The position numbers were made by a program, and so were the translations under genes. The notes under the pieces are model-generated. The model was not told where the DNA came from and ran no database searches. It saw only the letters and a list, made by a program, of their open reading frames with translations. A DNA stretch of 64,000 nucleotides from Rhodamnia argentea (lineage: Eukaryota > Streptophyta > Magnoliopsida > Myrtales > Myrtaceae): assembly GCF_020921035.1 (NCBI RefSeq), contig NC_063156.1, positions 1,736,001 through 1,800,000 on the forward strand, given 5' to 3'. Shown piece after piece: positions 39,201-51,705 of this stretch (position 1 is the stretch's first letter; every line of letters starts with the position of its first letter).

Positions 39201-42123
39201 TCATAAGTGTTTTTTTTTTTTATCTTTGGTCAAAGTATCCTCATAAGTTGTTATGCTTAAAAACTGAGTAGTGTAACATGGCACTTATTTGGTGAACTAT
39301 TGTTAACAATTGTATACGATTAGAGGAGAGGCACTTAAAGAAATGTACAGATAAATTGAATTTACAGCTCGACAAAGTTAGTGTGGAAACTTTCTGAAGT
39401 TCAACCGCGTGTCTCATCTATGCGATACTGATGACGATGACGCCAAATTCACCATGCTTGGAAAGAAACCCATATCCAAACCACCGTCCACGGATCTCGG
39501 ACCCGGCATTTTGGAAGAGTACAAACCCTAAGCTAAGGTTCGGGCCAGGGTAGATCCATACAGGCCTAATCCACGTCGAGAACCTGTGTACGAAAGTGAA
39601 GAATTCCAGCTGGCCCTAATCCAAGCGGACCAGGTCCGAACGGGAATCACGTAACGCAAACCCGTCTCTGCCATCCTAAGCGTTTCCATTTAGGCCAACT
39701 CACTCGTCCTAATCAGGTTTAACTCGACAATCAGAAGGACTCGTCTTCAGCTCATCGAGTTCACTTCGAAGGCCCTGACCACGAGAGCCCCATAATCCTC
39801 CACGTTCCCGTTAAAATCGTCGATTACATCTAGATCTATCAAAATAAGTCATAACATCATTTCTTAATCCATATACGATGAGTTGAATTTGTATATGAGT
39901 TGTTTATATTCAATAAATGGATTTAAAAATAATATAGGTGTTAAATGAATCGTAATTGGATTTACAACTTACTTAAATTCAACCTATCTCTATAACTCTC
40001 TTTTCGTTGTCTCTCGCCCTCGCTTGATTTCACACTTACTCGTTCTGCGCTTTCACCTCGGTTTGGGTATAAGCTTTTCTATGTTATATTAATTATGGAA
40101 ATGCTTTAGGAATATGGGTCGGGTCGATTATGAGTTGAGTATGAGCCATGTCGGTTATGAGTTGGATATGTGCCGGATTGGATATGAATCATTAAATTTA
40201 CATTGTAATAAATAGATTATGAATCGGTTAAACGAGTCGATTTGGATATATCATAAATAGTCCGATTCTGGCCCGACCTGACTAGATCCACTCGTTTGAG
40301 GGATGTATTTACGTTTACTCGCCTGCCCATCGACTTCATCACGGCCTCCACGTTCCGTAACGTCTGGCGAGCACTTAGGAAACATCGCGAAGCGAAGCAT
40401 CAATGAGTGGACACAATGTACGGCGGAGATCGCAGTTGAAAAATTGAATGGATGGTGGGCGGGCTTAAAAAGATGTCTCCTCTCCAACTGCGCAAACCCT
40501 AAGTCATCCCGTGCCATTATTTCCGGAAGGTTAAGCCGAATTATTTTAAGGCCCCAGGTCAACTTTACCGGCTGCATTAATGACCGGCTTATTCCCTCGA
40601 AGTTAATCGCGATTTTGCTGCTCCCCGCCCCCTCCCCACAAAAACGATTTCGGATTATTTAATGTGAATGTGATTATACTCTCCTTTTTGTTTTTTCCCG
40701 CAGAAAATTAAGATAGTAAACACATTGTTTTGACCGTAGCTTCTTAAACGGCCTTTTAAAAAGGTTATGATGAGACATGGATTGAACATTGGAAAATGCT
40801 TTTCTAATAATATTATCGGATACGGTACAATCTCAATCGTAAATTCACACATTATTATCGTGTGTTTTGTATAAAACACTCATTGATTGAGAGATCGTGT
40901 GTTTGAAAATAATCGACAGGACCGTCAGACTGTCGGGCTAATGACTTCTTTTGACATAACTAAGTACCCTCTGCACTTTAGTACACATCAAGCAGTAGAA
41001 CTAGGGTTTCGGAATCGTAGCATCTTGGTGGAAGCAGACTAATGATTATTATTTTGTGTTCATATGGAGAAACTATTTTTTAAAGTTGAATAAATAGTTT
41101 TTTTTTTTGGGTCCCCCTAATTCATGCCTCGAGCTTTTACTATGTTGCGGGATAACAATCTTAAATAAGATCCCTGTACATACACATACTTTTTCGAAAT
41201 TTTGTATCGGCCGCCATCCAAGAAGGCCACGATCAGTAGCTACATATGGTTATGTTTATATGGTTCCCCATAATACGGAAAAAGGGAAAAAAAATCAAAT
41301 CCTAATTTGAACATTAGGCAACCTAATTTTAATAAGGAAAATCTTGTATAAAGTACTCATTGATTGAGAGATCGTACGATCAGAAATAACCGATAATACT
41401 CGTACCAACAATTTTCTTTTAAGGATTGCCGAAAAATCTGTGGAGTTGGTGACCCATGTCGGGTATTTCCATCGAGTTCTTTTATGCACTTGGTCGCACC
41501 TCGCACGTGTCGAGTCTCCATCTAGAGCAGAATCTGAGCACGAACACGAATCTCAAAAGAAAATAATATAAGTTCCTGGACAAATTGGGTCGTGCCCACG
41601 ACACGAAAAGGGAGCACGGTCCCCGATAATCAGGCTCGTTTAATTTTCAGACCTAAGCACCTAATCTCGACTTTTATGTTCCTCAGGGCTTGTCCCCTGC
41701 TAAAGACAAAGATTGTCACAGCTTTGAGAAAAATTCCAAACGATAACTCTAAAGCTATAAATGTAATAAACGATGACGTGGAATTCTCAGGTGCCCACGA
41801 AAATAGTTATAATAAATAAAATAAATAAATAAATAAATTTGTTTGTTGTTGTCGTTGTTCATAATTTTTTTTTTTGGTCGGATCGTTGTTCATAATTCAT
41901 ATGCGGAAAAAGTGGAGAATTTCGTAAAAAGTTGCATTATTGGGTCAATCATGGGTTATGCAGCGGGTCGCCACTAGGTTTTGCCGGATCACGTCACCAC
42001 TTTTACAGATGATTCATAATTAATTAACGAGATAATCCGGCTTTTGGATTAACATTAAGATATCTCACTGATGTTAAATAAAGTTGAACTTGGGAAAAAG
42101 CTCCTGTCAACGGGATATTACTC
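39201..42123. other. Gene-poor region after UBC10
   Basis: No gene is recognised. A 30-40-base sequence with ACTCATTGATTGAGAGATCG occurs twice, near 40878 and 41354. Positions 40100-40250 hold GGGTCGGGTCGATTATGAG-like text similar to the ends of the hAT element at 61791-62890, probably a decayed fragment. An ATAA-type repeat lies near 41812-41838. Confidence 0.5.
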
Positions 42124-42495
42124 ACTCAATTAAAATAAGGATATATTTGTTAGATATTCATGGATCCCGAGATAAAATGACGAGACATACATATATGTGA
42201 TGTGAAAAATCCGTACGACCAATAGCTATTAAGGGATATAGTTAAGTGAATAATTCATGAAAATCAATGAGAATGGCGCTCCATATCAATCCGATAGCCT
42301 TGTAATCGGTTGAACTTATTCCACCGACGAGCCTAAGGTTTTCACTAAAGAAGCTCGAAGTCAATTCATCTACAGAGTTCGAAATCACTAATCATATAGA
42401 AATTTGTATTATTTCTTCGTTAATGTCGAGAAGACATGACACTCAATTAAAATAAGGACATATTTATTAGATATTCATGGACTCCGAAATGACGA

Positions 42496-42536
<41 letters not shown>

Positions 42537-42760
42537 TAAAAATATGCAAGATAAATATCTAAGGAATACAATTACGTAAATGATCCATGAAAATCGACTC
42601 CATATCAATCCAATAGCCTTGTGTTTAGTTGAACTTATTCCACCGACGAGCTTGAGATTTTCACTAAAGAAGCTCGAAGTCAATTCATCTACAGAATTTG
42701 AAATCGGTGATTATCGAGAAATCCGTATTATTTTCTTCGTTAATGTCGAAAAGACGTGAC
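42124..42760. repeat. Tandem duplication, two 317-320-bp units
   Basis: Unit 1 is 42124-42440 and unit 2 is 42441-42760. Both begin ACTCAATTAAAATAAGGA, share AACTTATTCCACCGACGAGC and AAGAAGCTCGAAGTCAATTC, and end with AAGAC(A/G)TGAC. Unit 2 carries the AT microsatellite and lacks some sequence found in unit 1. There is no coding capacity. It could be internal sequence of an old element. Confidence 0.9.
42499..42534. repeat. AT microsatellite
   Basis: Eighteen AT units in the second tandem copy at 42441-42760; the first copy has only short AT text at the same place. Confidence 0.95.
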
Positions 42761-43079
42761 ACTTCCCCATGTCAAATGAACCCACGTTTCAAGGTAGTGA
42801 TGGATGATCATTAATGGAGTTAGTGACCCTTTCCCAAAGTCTTATCTCCCTCCCTCTATAGTTTTATTTCCACGTTCGTAGCATTTTGGGACTTCCAAGC
42901 CAATGAGGCAAAAGTGCAATTGTACATCTTGCATTGAAACGCGGGAATTGCACGCATAAACAATTTGACCTAGAAATGGGGGGGAAAATGTTATTAAACA
43001 AATGTCGGGATGTAATGTCATTTTTAAAAAATTAATAAGAAAATCTATTATTGGAAAAAATAAATAGGACAAAGAAAAC

Positions 43080-43470
43080 TCTCTCTCTCCTGCTGTCCGG
43101 TGCCCACATCGCCCCCACGTGGGAAATCCGCACGTGCTTTTTCATTGGTCGGCGCGAAGGCGCGAACGGCGCCGGTCGCCGGTTTTTCACCAGTGGAGGG
43201 CCCACCGGCTGAGCCGGTCGCCCATTGTCGTCGAGTCTCGGGACAAAGCTGGACCGGGGTGGCTCAACGTGTTTGGATGCGGCATCCCCTTCCTCTGTCA
43301 ACGCCCCCACAGAGGCGAAAACACAGAGACAAAAAAAAAAAAAGATAATAGAGAACGCGCTTATTCGTTAACTATTAATTTGACTAAACGTAGTGAAAGG
43401 CAAAAGATGTGCGACTTTGAATAGCTACCTTCACACCCGTGTCTGAACTTCGTTTTTCTATATAATCTTT
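43080..43470. promoter_or_regulatory. Orphan GC-rich island with G-boxes and a downstream TATA box
   Basis: In the AT-rich desert this block holds the palindrome CCCACGTGGG (43114-43123), a second CACGTG (43131-43136), about 170 bases of GC-rich sequence, and TATATAAT at 43459-43466 followed by a CT-rich leader-like stretch. No long reading frame follows. It may be a promoter for a non-coding RNA, the relic of a lost gene, or transposon sequence. From 43471 to 44842 nothing further is recognised. Confidence 0.35.
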
Positions 43471-44842
43471 TCTCTATTGAAACGCAGAATCATTCAAAGA
43501 ATTTCGCGAGACACAGCAATCTTCGCAATTTCTCCTTCCATACTCTATCCGACCGAGCCTTACCTCACTCGCCAATTTCATACTTCAGAATTTGTCGATT
43601 TTTTCGACACGTCGGATATGACAATGATATATTATCGTCCTTAATCTTTGAAATTCAATTACGTAATTCATCTTAAGGAAGTGCATTAAGTACATTTAGA
43701 ATATCGCTATGTCCTAATTAGGTGACGACATGAATACTATCAATCTCGAGAAATGATTAAGCGGGCAAATGATAACTATTTTGTTTCTCTATTTTCTATT
43801 CAATTCTGTTTTCTCGGAATGGGTTTAGAACATAAATTTGTTTGATAACATAATTTCATTTTTCTATTTCTATAACAAAATTTTGTTCTAGAAATAGGTT
43901 TATAACAGAAATAAGAAGTTAAATTTTTTAACTTTTTTGTTTCTCGAACAGAAATGAGAATTAAAAATTCTTCTAATCGCTCACTCCCTCTCTCTCGCAT
44001 CCTTTTCGTTAGTCACCGGCCGTCGTCTACCATCCGTCGGTCGTTGCCCGTCGATCGCCGGCAATCCTAAAAATTTTATGATGTTATCAAATGAATTTCT
44101 ATTTCGAAAATAGAAATTTGTTGTCGTTATCAAACGTGTTTATCCGCTTAGAAACTCGTCCGTAAACTAGATATAGAAACATTTATCTCTTGCCATAAAT
44201 CGATTCCATAAACAAAATGATTATCATTCATGCCCTAAATGACGGTCCTCAATCCACTCCGAGATTAATAGCCGGTTTTGGGTAGCAAAATAAAAAATAA
44301 AATAATAAAAAAATGGATTATAAATTATTGTGGGGTCCGCTCCTTCAAGAAATTCGTCACTCTCAACGTGTTGTTGCTCTTATAATGGCCAATAGACTAT
44401 TATGCTAGCGAAGACTATTAATCTATAATATTTTACTGTATTAGACTTTATTTCTTACTCCGAATCATATGGAAATTACCATTAACATTTGGAGTCAGAC
44501 ACGACCACGAGTCATGCACGTCGCTTTGCATGGAAGGGAGCGCGATTGCTCTGGTTTCAGCGCCGGAATCACTCGAAATCGAGGAGGAGGGAGGCAGCGA
44601 GGATCCATGTGCGATTTAATTTCTATCTTGAATCGGAAACTGCGAAATCCATCCGTGATGTAGAATCTTAATTAAGTAATGTTCCTGTTGATTCGTGGAC
44701 TCCCACTTCGGAGCATAGCGTAGAATTTTGTCTCGTAAAAAAATCGAGAATCGAACCGATTCGATTTTCACTCGGCATAGTAAGCACATTGAAGACTTTA
44801 GAAGATATTGATAGAAGCATATTTACAAATTATCTACATGGT

Positions 44843-45357
44843 AGGAAAAATTCCAAAATAAGGGCTTCATGTGCCCTTATTTTCTTAAATAAGATCATAA
44901 AGTGGACCTTATTTCAAATAAAGACATGAAGTATCCTCATTGTTTCAAATAAAGGCATGACTAAGGACATTTTGGTTATTTTTCTTTATATATATATATA
45001 TTTTCCCAATTTTCTTTTCTTCTTTTTCCTTTTTTCCCCTTGGCTTCTAGCCAATGGCCGACCCAGTCATCGGCCATTTCCCTTTGAAGAGACGGTTGCC
45101 CTCGCTTGGGCGAGGCAACCCTCGCCGGCTTCGCCCAATCCTTGCCAGTGGTCAGCCTGATCATCGGTGAGAAGCTAGGGAAAAAAAAAGAGGAAAAAAG
45201 GGATAAAAGTCAAAAAAAGAAATGATAAAAATGCCCCAAGTCAAGCCTTTCTTCAAAATAACAAGGGCACTTCATGCCCATATTTGAAATAAGGTTTATT
45301 TCAAGTCTTTATTTGAGAAAATGAGGGTATTTCGGGCCCTTACTTGAAATTTTCTTT
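44843..45357. mobile_element. TIR element (about 515 bp) with GC-rich core
   Basis: The left end AGGAAAAATTCCAAAATAAG and the words AAGGGCTTCATG and GGACCTTATTTCAAATAAAG are mirrored by the reverse complement of the right end (AATTTCAAGTAAGGGCCC, TTATTTGAGAAAATGAGGG). The arms are about 150-180 bp. The core (45050-45170) is GC-rich with GGCGAGGCAACCCTCGCCGG. It has no open frame of interest. A fragment of the same family lies near 61395-61420. Confidence 0.75.
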
Positions 45358-45899
45358 GCATGATATAAGATATTTCCTCTAGGATCATCAAATACTTTAC
45401 TATATGTACTTTGATTTACTTTGAATCCGGTAAGTTCACCGTAAATACTGCCTTTTCGTGTCGGCGACAATATCAAGATATAACATCAGTCCTACACCAC
45501 TTAAAACTTTTCAGAATAAATGGCCCCGCACTTAACTTTAACTTCCTATAAAACGAAAAAAGATCGTCCACACGATTTGCTAACGTTTGTCAAATTAATG
45601 CATACATCAAATCTGTTTCAAACGTTGGTCATTTGTCTAGCCCTCGGCTTGGAATCTCTGCAGGAAAATGAATTCTCTATTGGAGTGATCCGATTAGTAA
45701 ATGACGGGATAATCTCAGAGATTTCAATCGCATTTATGAAGGCTGACAATACACGTAGAAGGTCTAATACGTGCGTGCGTACATGCATGCATGCAATCTA
45801 TCTAATTCCTGACCACTGATTCCACTAAATTAAATGTCACAGAATATAATATAATCATTGCATCACATTCAAAACACGCGTTCTAAATTTGAGAAAAAA

Positions 45900-47120
45900 T
45901 TGTCAAAAAAGTCCTAAACCTATTGCATTTTTACCAATTCAGTCCTAAACCTTTTGTATTCATACCAATTCAGTTCTAAACTTTTTTTTTGTGTCAATTT
46001 AGTCCTAAACTTTTTGTATTTTTTGTTAATTTGGTCCATCCAATCAACTTTGGCCATACGATGGTGACATGTATGCTGGCCGGTGGTGAATGAAAACCGG
46101 CGATGACGTGGATGAATTTTTTAATATGGTTTCAAATTAGGTTTTTATTTTTCTTTTATTTTCGTCTCTTTCCCTTTTTGTTTTTCTCTTTTCCTGACCT
46201 CCTACCCTTTCTTCTACCTCCTACTGTCGTTGGTTTGCAGAGGCTAGGCCTGCGAGGTTAGCCTTGCCGACCATTGTCGAGTCCGAGCCTCGCCGGCGCA
46301 GGCCATGACGAGGCGTAACCTCACCAAGACCTGGCTCGGGTGAGGTCGGCCAGCCATATCGGCCTCGCCATAGATGGTGAGGCTTTCCCTCGCCAAGGCG
46401 AAGAGTGAGGATTGGGTTTGAAATGATTGGAATTCATGGCTTCGTGGTCGCAATTGGGCACGGCTCGTCCGCAAGTGACATCGCCCGGATCTTTTGCCTT
46501 GATTTTTGCAAGTTTCCTTTCTGTTGCTTGCGTTGGTTGGTGCCCGTCTACATCCGGGCCCGCCATGGCTAGGTGAGGTTAGCCTCGGCAAGGGCGACCC
46601 TCACCATGGCCGGTCGACCTCGCCCGGAGGTTGCGCCTTGCCATCCATGGCATGGCGGCCTTGCCATGGACGGTGACCTGGCCGATCTCGCCCAGGCCGG
46701 ATCTGGCAAGGCTTGATCCCAACTAGCCGGCTAGGTCAACCTTGCCGGCCTAGCCTTTGGCCTGTCACCACACCGGCAACATTAGGAGGAAGAAGAAGGA
46801 GCAAGAGAAGGAAGAAAGGCGAAAAACGAAAAGGGAAAGAGAAGAAAAGAAAAAGAAAAAGAAAAATAAAGAAAGAAAAATTTAATCTAAGAAAATTAAA
46901 ATATTAATAAAAATTATCCACGTCGCCTTTGGTGTCCACGTCGGCGACGGTCGGTATCCACATCATCGTTGGTTAGCCAGTGTTGGCCGGATGGATTGAA
47001 TTGGCATAAACGCAAAAGGTTTATGATTGAAATTGCATAAATGTAAAAGTTTAGAACTGAATTGACAAAATTAAAAGGTTTTGGAACCGAATTGGCAAAA
47101 ATGTAATAGGTTTAGAAATT
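45900..47120. mobile_element. TIR element (about 1.2 kb), largest of its family, GC-rich core
   Basis: The left arm (GTCCTAAACCTATTGCA, ACCAATTCAGTCCTAAACC) is mirrored at the right end (AACCGAATTGGCAAAAATG, TAATAGGTTTAG). Inside the arms lie matching segments with CACGTCGCC/GACGTGG words. The core 46230-46770 is strongly GC-rich with repeated GCCTCGCC and CTTGCC words. No transposase is present. The frames inside (46244-46591 and others) are products of the repeated core, not genes. Confidence 0.75.
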
Positions 47121-47848
47121 TAAATTTAAGTTCCATAAAATCAGAACCAACCGATGAAGTTATGCGAAGCACTATATATTAAGGTAAGAGATTGCTTATA
47201 CTGTCTTTATCCACAAGTTGGCTTCAACTTCGACTGACGATGTACCCAGCTTAACGTTAAGTTTTTCAGTAAACTCGCCATCAGTTGTCCAAACATGCAC
47301 AGATTAATCCATAAATTAAATTTTACAAATTGTACGCTCGACATTGCCCACTCGATAAGAGTAGTCGAGAAATGTTAACGAGCATCATCAGGTCAATTGT
47401 GCATTGTCTCCGATGAAGGCATTTCTTTCTGCATCTCGTTTTTTCATAGAAAGATTGGCCTTTTGTGGGCCTTCGGTTGTAAATATAAGATGTTAGGTAG
47501 ACAGGGTGTTTGGACGATTGTGGGGGCAAAAAGTTATTGGCGATCTTATCTTTGGATAATTCATGGACGGCGTAGAGGCCCGATTGGCCCTACCATCAAG
47601 AGGTTCATTGAACATCACGCTATTTCCATAACTCGATCAGTTTAGGTATTTGACCCGCGCAGGAACAGTTTGGACGCATTTGGTACATAATATTTTGTGT
47701 AACGATTTATATTAATAAAGCAATTGCATAGTAATTCTTCTTGAATGAACATCACAGAATGAATCATCAGTTAAGGTAAGTACATTATATCATGACCGAC
47801 CCATTACGATGACTTTTCGCAGAGAGAGAAAGACATCATTGTGGAGGT

Positions 47849-47874
47849 CTTCTTCTTCTTCTTCTTCTTCTTCT
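47849..47874. repeat. CTT microsatellite
   Basis: About nine TCT units in intergenic DNA. Confidence 0.9.
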
Positions 47875-48171
47875 TTTTTTACGGGGGTGGTATTTTCGAT
47901 CCTATTGTAACATCTCCGGGTCGGATTCGGTCCGTAATGATTGAATTTACAAATGATCAAATCCAGGAGCAACCACGATGATGGCATCGTAGGATGTGCA
48001 CCTGAAGAGAGAGAGAGAGAGAGCAAACATCTCTTGCTTCAAGAAGAAGCTTGTGACTGGATTCTCATGGAAGCTTTGGGGTTATTTAAAAACTATGAAC
48101 CAGTACAGAAATGATCAGAATCATATATAAGTCGCCTTCTGTTTTATAAAAGAGATGATGTGTTTATTTTC

Positions 48172-48466
48172 TATTACTATGAGATTTCGTGAAACCATTA
48201 CCAATTGTTCTAAAAGCTTAAGATATTAAATAAAGGCATGATTTAATATTTAATTACTCTAATACTCCCTTCACTATTGGTATGATCTTATTGTCGAGCA
48301 CTAAGCGTGGACATTTTTAATTGGGGAGGCAGGTGGGGTGCGGAAAGGTTTGAACTCGGGACATCATGCTACGATACTATATCAGATTTCGTGGGATCGT
48401 TGCTAACTGTTTTAGAAATTTAAGTTATTAGATAAATGCACGATTTAATACTTAATTACTCTAATA
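48172..48466. repeat. Diverged direct repeat (about 93 bp, two copies)
   Basis: Copy one (48172-48266) and copy two (48375-48466) share AGATTTCGTG, a TTAAGATATTA-like stretch, and the end TTTAATA-TTAATTACTCTAATA. They are imperfect. The surrounding 47121-50492 has no recognised gene. Confidence 0.7.
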
Positions 48467-48995
48467 GTTACTTCTCTCGCAATGTGTAGGATTTTCTTTT
48501 TCTTTTTTTGTTTACGTTTACAATGATTTTTCCTAAGTTAATCGCGACAAAAATATACATAAAATGTAAATAATTTCTCATAAAATACATTCGATGCATT
48601 CTTCAGAACACTCGTTGATTCGTCAAACCCTGGACAGTACGAAACTCTGTATTAAAACCCAGGTTTAATGGTTTGGGTACTTAATGAAGCATCACCTTGC
48701 CCTTCCATAAATTTTGCGCTTCGTCAAAGTTCGAGCCGAGCTGAGATTCTAATCGCAAACTTCGAGGACCCTGCATGGTTGTGTGTCGTAATAAAGCTCG
48801 AGTCGTGTTTACAGTTTGGCCCTTCTTTTTAGAACAGATCTTGTCGTTCTTTCTTATTTTATATGTCTGCGGGACTTAATAGCTTTGATGAGGAAGATAG
48901 ATACTAACTAGCAATGCTGGATGAAGTACACGTTGGTGTCAAATTAGGGAGATGACTCATCTATTTATATTAGAGGGTCTCTTATTACAACCATT

Positions 48996-49188
48996 GATCT
49001 ACTATACGATCTAACGGTAGAGAAAGTCAATCCGAGGGTGGAGATTTACTTGATCTAACGATAGAGGGTGGTGATCCTCGCCATGTTATTTCCACAGTGG
49101 AGATTAAATTCATCCAACGATTGAGATCATCAATCTTTGTCAATCAAATCTGATGGTAGGGATTGAGCCCCTTTACGATCTAACGGCT
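48996..49188. repeat. Degenerate short repeats around GATCTAACGGTAG
   Basis: GATCTAACG occurs three times, with related words (CATCCAACGATTGAG, AATCTGATGGTAGGGATTG) between, at spacing of about 40-60 bases. Such text is common in decayed plant elements; the family is not identified. Confidence 0.5.
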
Positions 49189-50492
49189 TTGATGAGTTCC
49201 CTTCGGATTGATGATGTGGCACTTTTATTTGATCCGTGACACATGCACGTTTTAGTTCGGTTCAATTTGGATGAAAAAATCAAAACAAACTGCGATAATA
49301 TGGTTTCTGAAAAATACAAAAACTGAAACCACCTTCTCTTTTGGCATATCTGTAAAGCCATACATCTACTTTTCCAAGCAATGTTTCTATAGTCTCCCAC
49401 ACAATTTCTGCCTCATGATGTGTTGTAGTCTAGCTGGCTAGCAATAGACATCAAACTATCTTTTTTTATATATAAAAAAAGCCTAGATCTTTTCGGTCCA
49501 ACTCCACGATATCACAACGTTAGTATTAGGATTCGTTTGTTTAGTAGAAAATGAGTGATTCAGAAAACATTTTTCAAAAAATAACCACTTATATCGCTTA
49601 CAAAATAAAATGAATGAAAAAATATTTTCAACTTTCACACAAATATTTTTGTTTTCGGAAATGAAAATATTTTTAGGAAAATATTTTTTAGATCACCTAT
49701 TTTTCACGAAGCAAGCATAGCGTTATTAATGTATTTTTTTTTTTTGGGCATGTGTGGAACATCGTAATAAGTTGTTGGATCACGTTACGCCGCATATTTT
49801 GTGTTAAACAAAAGTTTTTATCCCAACACGCATTTTGGACTGAAAAAAAAAAAAAAACGAAAGATTAACGATTTCAATTATTTTATCATTCTCATAACGA
49901 TAAGGTACATAACAAAGATTATAAATCACACATGAAAGTAGCTAAGTGCTAGGGAGCTAATACAATCTTTGCATTCTGTTCCAAATCAGACAAAAACAAG
50001 CTTTGATTAGCTTGAAGTTCAACGCGTTAATGCACCCCATTACATGCAAGAACCAAACGCAACGAGACAAAGCACACGGGAGTAAAGCGAAGAGACTCCG
50101 CAGAAGTGGCGTCGTCTTTGGATGGACAACTTGCGAGCGGGACGAGCGGTGATTTGTCGAGCTCGATGTACGTTCCTTAGCTGGCCTTTTGTACAATGGC
50201 TTCGCTTGGCTCCCACCATGCATTTCTTGGCCACAGCTTTTGAGAAGCACTCTTGATCAATCATTCTGAATTTGTCTCTGCCGATCTGTGCAACACCCTA
50301 CCTAATTGTGTACATTGACGTGCTTATTGATTAATGCATGTTTAAGAACAATTTGGCGGTCACCCACCCCCCCTTGAAAAGCCTTACTTACATGTCACGT
50401 CTCTAAGACTCTCTTTTTATGTGGATCGTCAGTGCTCATTACCAGTGTCGTAAAGGTAAGAAGGAGAAATCGAGACATAACGTTTATCCTAG

Positions 50493-50892
50493 GGGAGGAT
50501 TACCAAAAATATCCTAAACCTATTGCAATTGTGTCAATTCAATTATAAATATTTTTTTTTCCAATTCAATCATAAACCTTTTGCATTTGTGCTTGTTCAA
50601 TCCTTTTGGCCTGCAAGCGCTAACGTGGCACTGTCACCCGGCGAGAGTTGCCGGCCACAGGCAAGGGTCGAGATGCCCTTGCCTACCCTAGGTTGGGGAA
50701 AATTAAAAAAATCATAAATAATTCAAAAAATAATTATAATATTATTGAAAAATGTCATCATCAACGCCGAGCCGCCAAATAGACTGAATTGACACAAAAA
50801 CAAAAGATTTAGGACCGAGTTGATAAAAAAAATACTTAGAACTGAATTGACACAATCGCAATAGGCTTAAGACATTTTTGGTAATTTTTCCT
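50493..50892. mobile_element. TIR element (about 400 bp)
   Basis: Left end GGAGGATTACCAAAAATATC, CTAAACCTATTGCAATTGTG; right end reverse complement GGAAAAATTACCAAAAATGTC, TAAGCCTATTGCGATTGTG. The core around 50625-50700 is GC-rich (CGGCGAGAGTTGCCGGCC). It belongs to the same family as the elements at 45900, 51221, 53909 and 60386. Confidence 0.8.
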
Positions 50893-51220
50893 TAAATTAG
50901 TGCTACATTCAACGGATTATTCTACTTTAATTAGTACCTCACACCTCTATATTACAACTCTCAATTACAAGAGAAAGAGATTATTTATAACGATAGCTAT
51001 TCATGGGCTCAAGCCTAAATTACCAATAAAATACGGGCTCAAATGACAAAAGTCCTCCAGCATCCGGGAGGCGTTGTCCCCCCGCACCGTCGTGTCGATA
51101 GGAACTATGAACCACACCCAACACTTGCCCTACCAGTTATGCTTTTTGAGCACAACTTTAGATGTGGGATGCGGTATCAAAACATATTCGGAATTCATAT
51201 AGAAGAGTAAGATATAAGTT

Positions 51221-51697
51221 CGGGAAAATTGTCAAGAAAGTCCTTAATCTTTTTGAACTTTTTCCAATTCAGTTCTAAACATTTTGCATTTATGATAATT
51301 CAGTTACTACGGCTAATTTTAGCTAGAAATCGCTAAAATGGTGCGGTGAGTGCTAACGTGGTCAATTTTAATAATATTTTAATTAATTTTTTTTTCCTTT
51401 TCTCTATTTTTTTTTAGCGGTCGGCGAAGGGCATGCAACCCTTGCCCGGTGGCCTATGAGAGCCAGGCAACCCTCATCAGCCATTGAAAAACAAAACCAA
51501 AGAAAAGGAAATAAATAAACTAAAAGTATCAAATTACTATTAAAAATTGGCCATGTCATCGATTTCTGGTTAAAATTTGTCGAAATGACTGAATTGACAC
51601 AAATGCAAAAATTTTAGGACCGAATGGCAAACTTAAAAAGTTGAGGACTAAATTGGTAAGTGTGCAAAAGTTTGAGGACTTTTTTGACAAATTTCTC
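51221..51697. mobile_element. TIR element (477 bp) with 8-bp target-site duplication
   Basis: It starts CGGGAAAATTGTCAAGAAAG and ends, reverse-complemented, GAGAAATTTGTCAAAAAAGTC. TATAAGTT flanks it on both sides (51213-51220 and 51698-51705). The core near 51415-51485 is GC-rich (GGTCGGCGAAGGGCATGC). No coding capacity. The duplication fixes the element limits for the whole family. Confidence 0.85.
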
Positions 51698-51705
51698 TAT
51701 AAGTT

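Noticed and set aside
46244-46591. Possible captured gene fragment inside a TIR element
   Set aside because: The frame is made of repeated CTCGCC-type words, occurs in several frames at once and matches no family I recognise.
49957-50264. Possible small secreted peptide gene on the minus strand
   Set aside because: Two overlapping frames of similar length, no signal peptide and no conserved motif.
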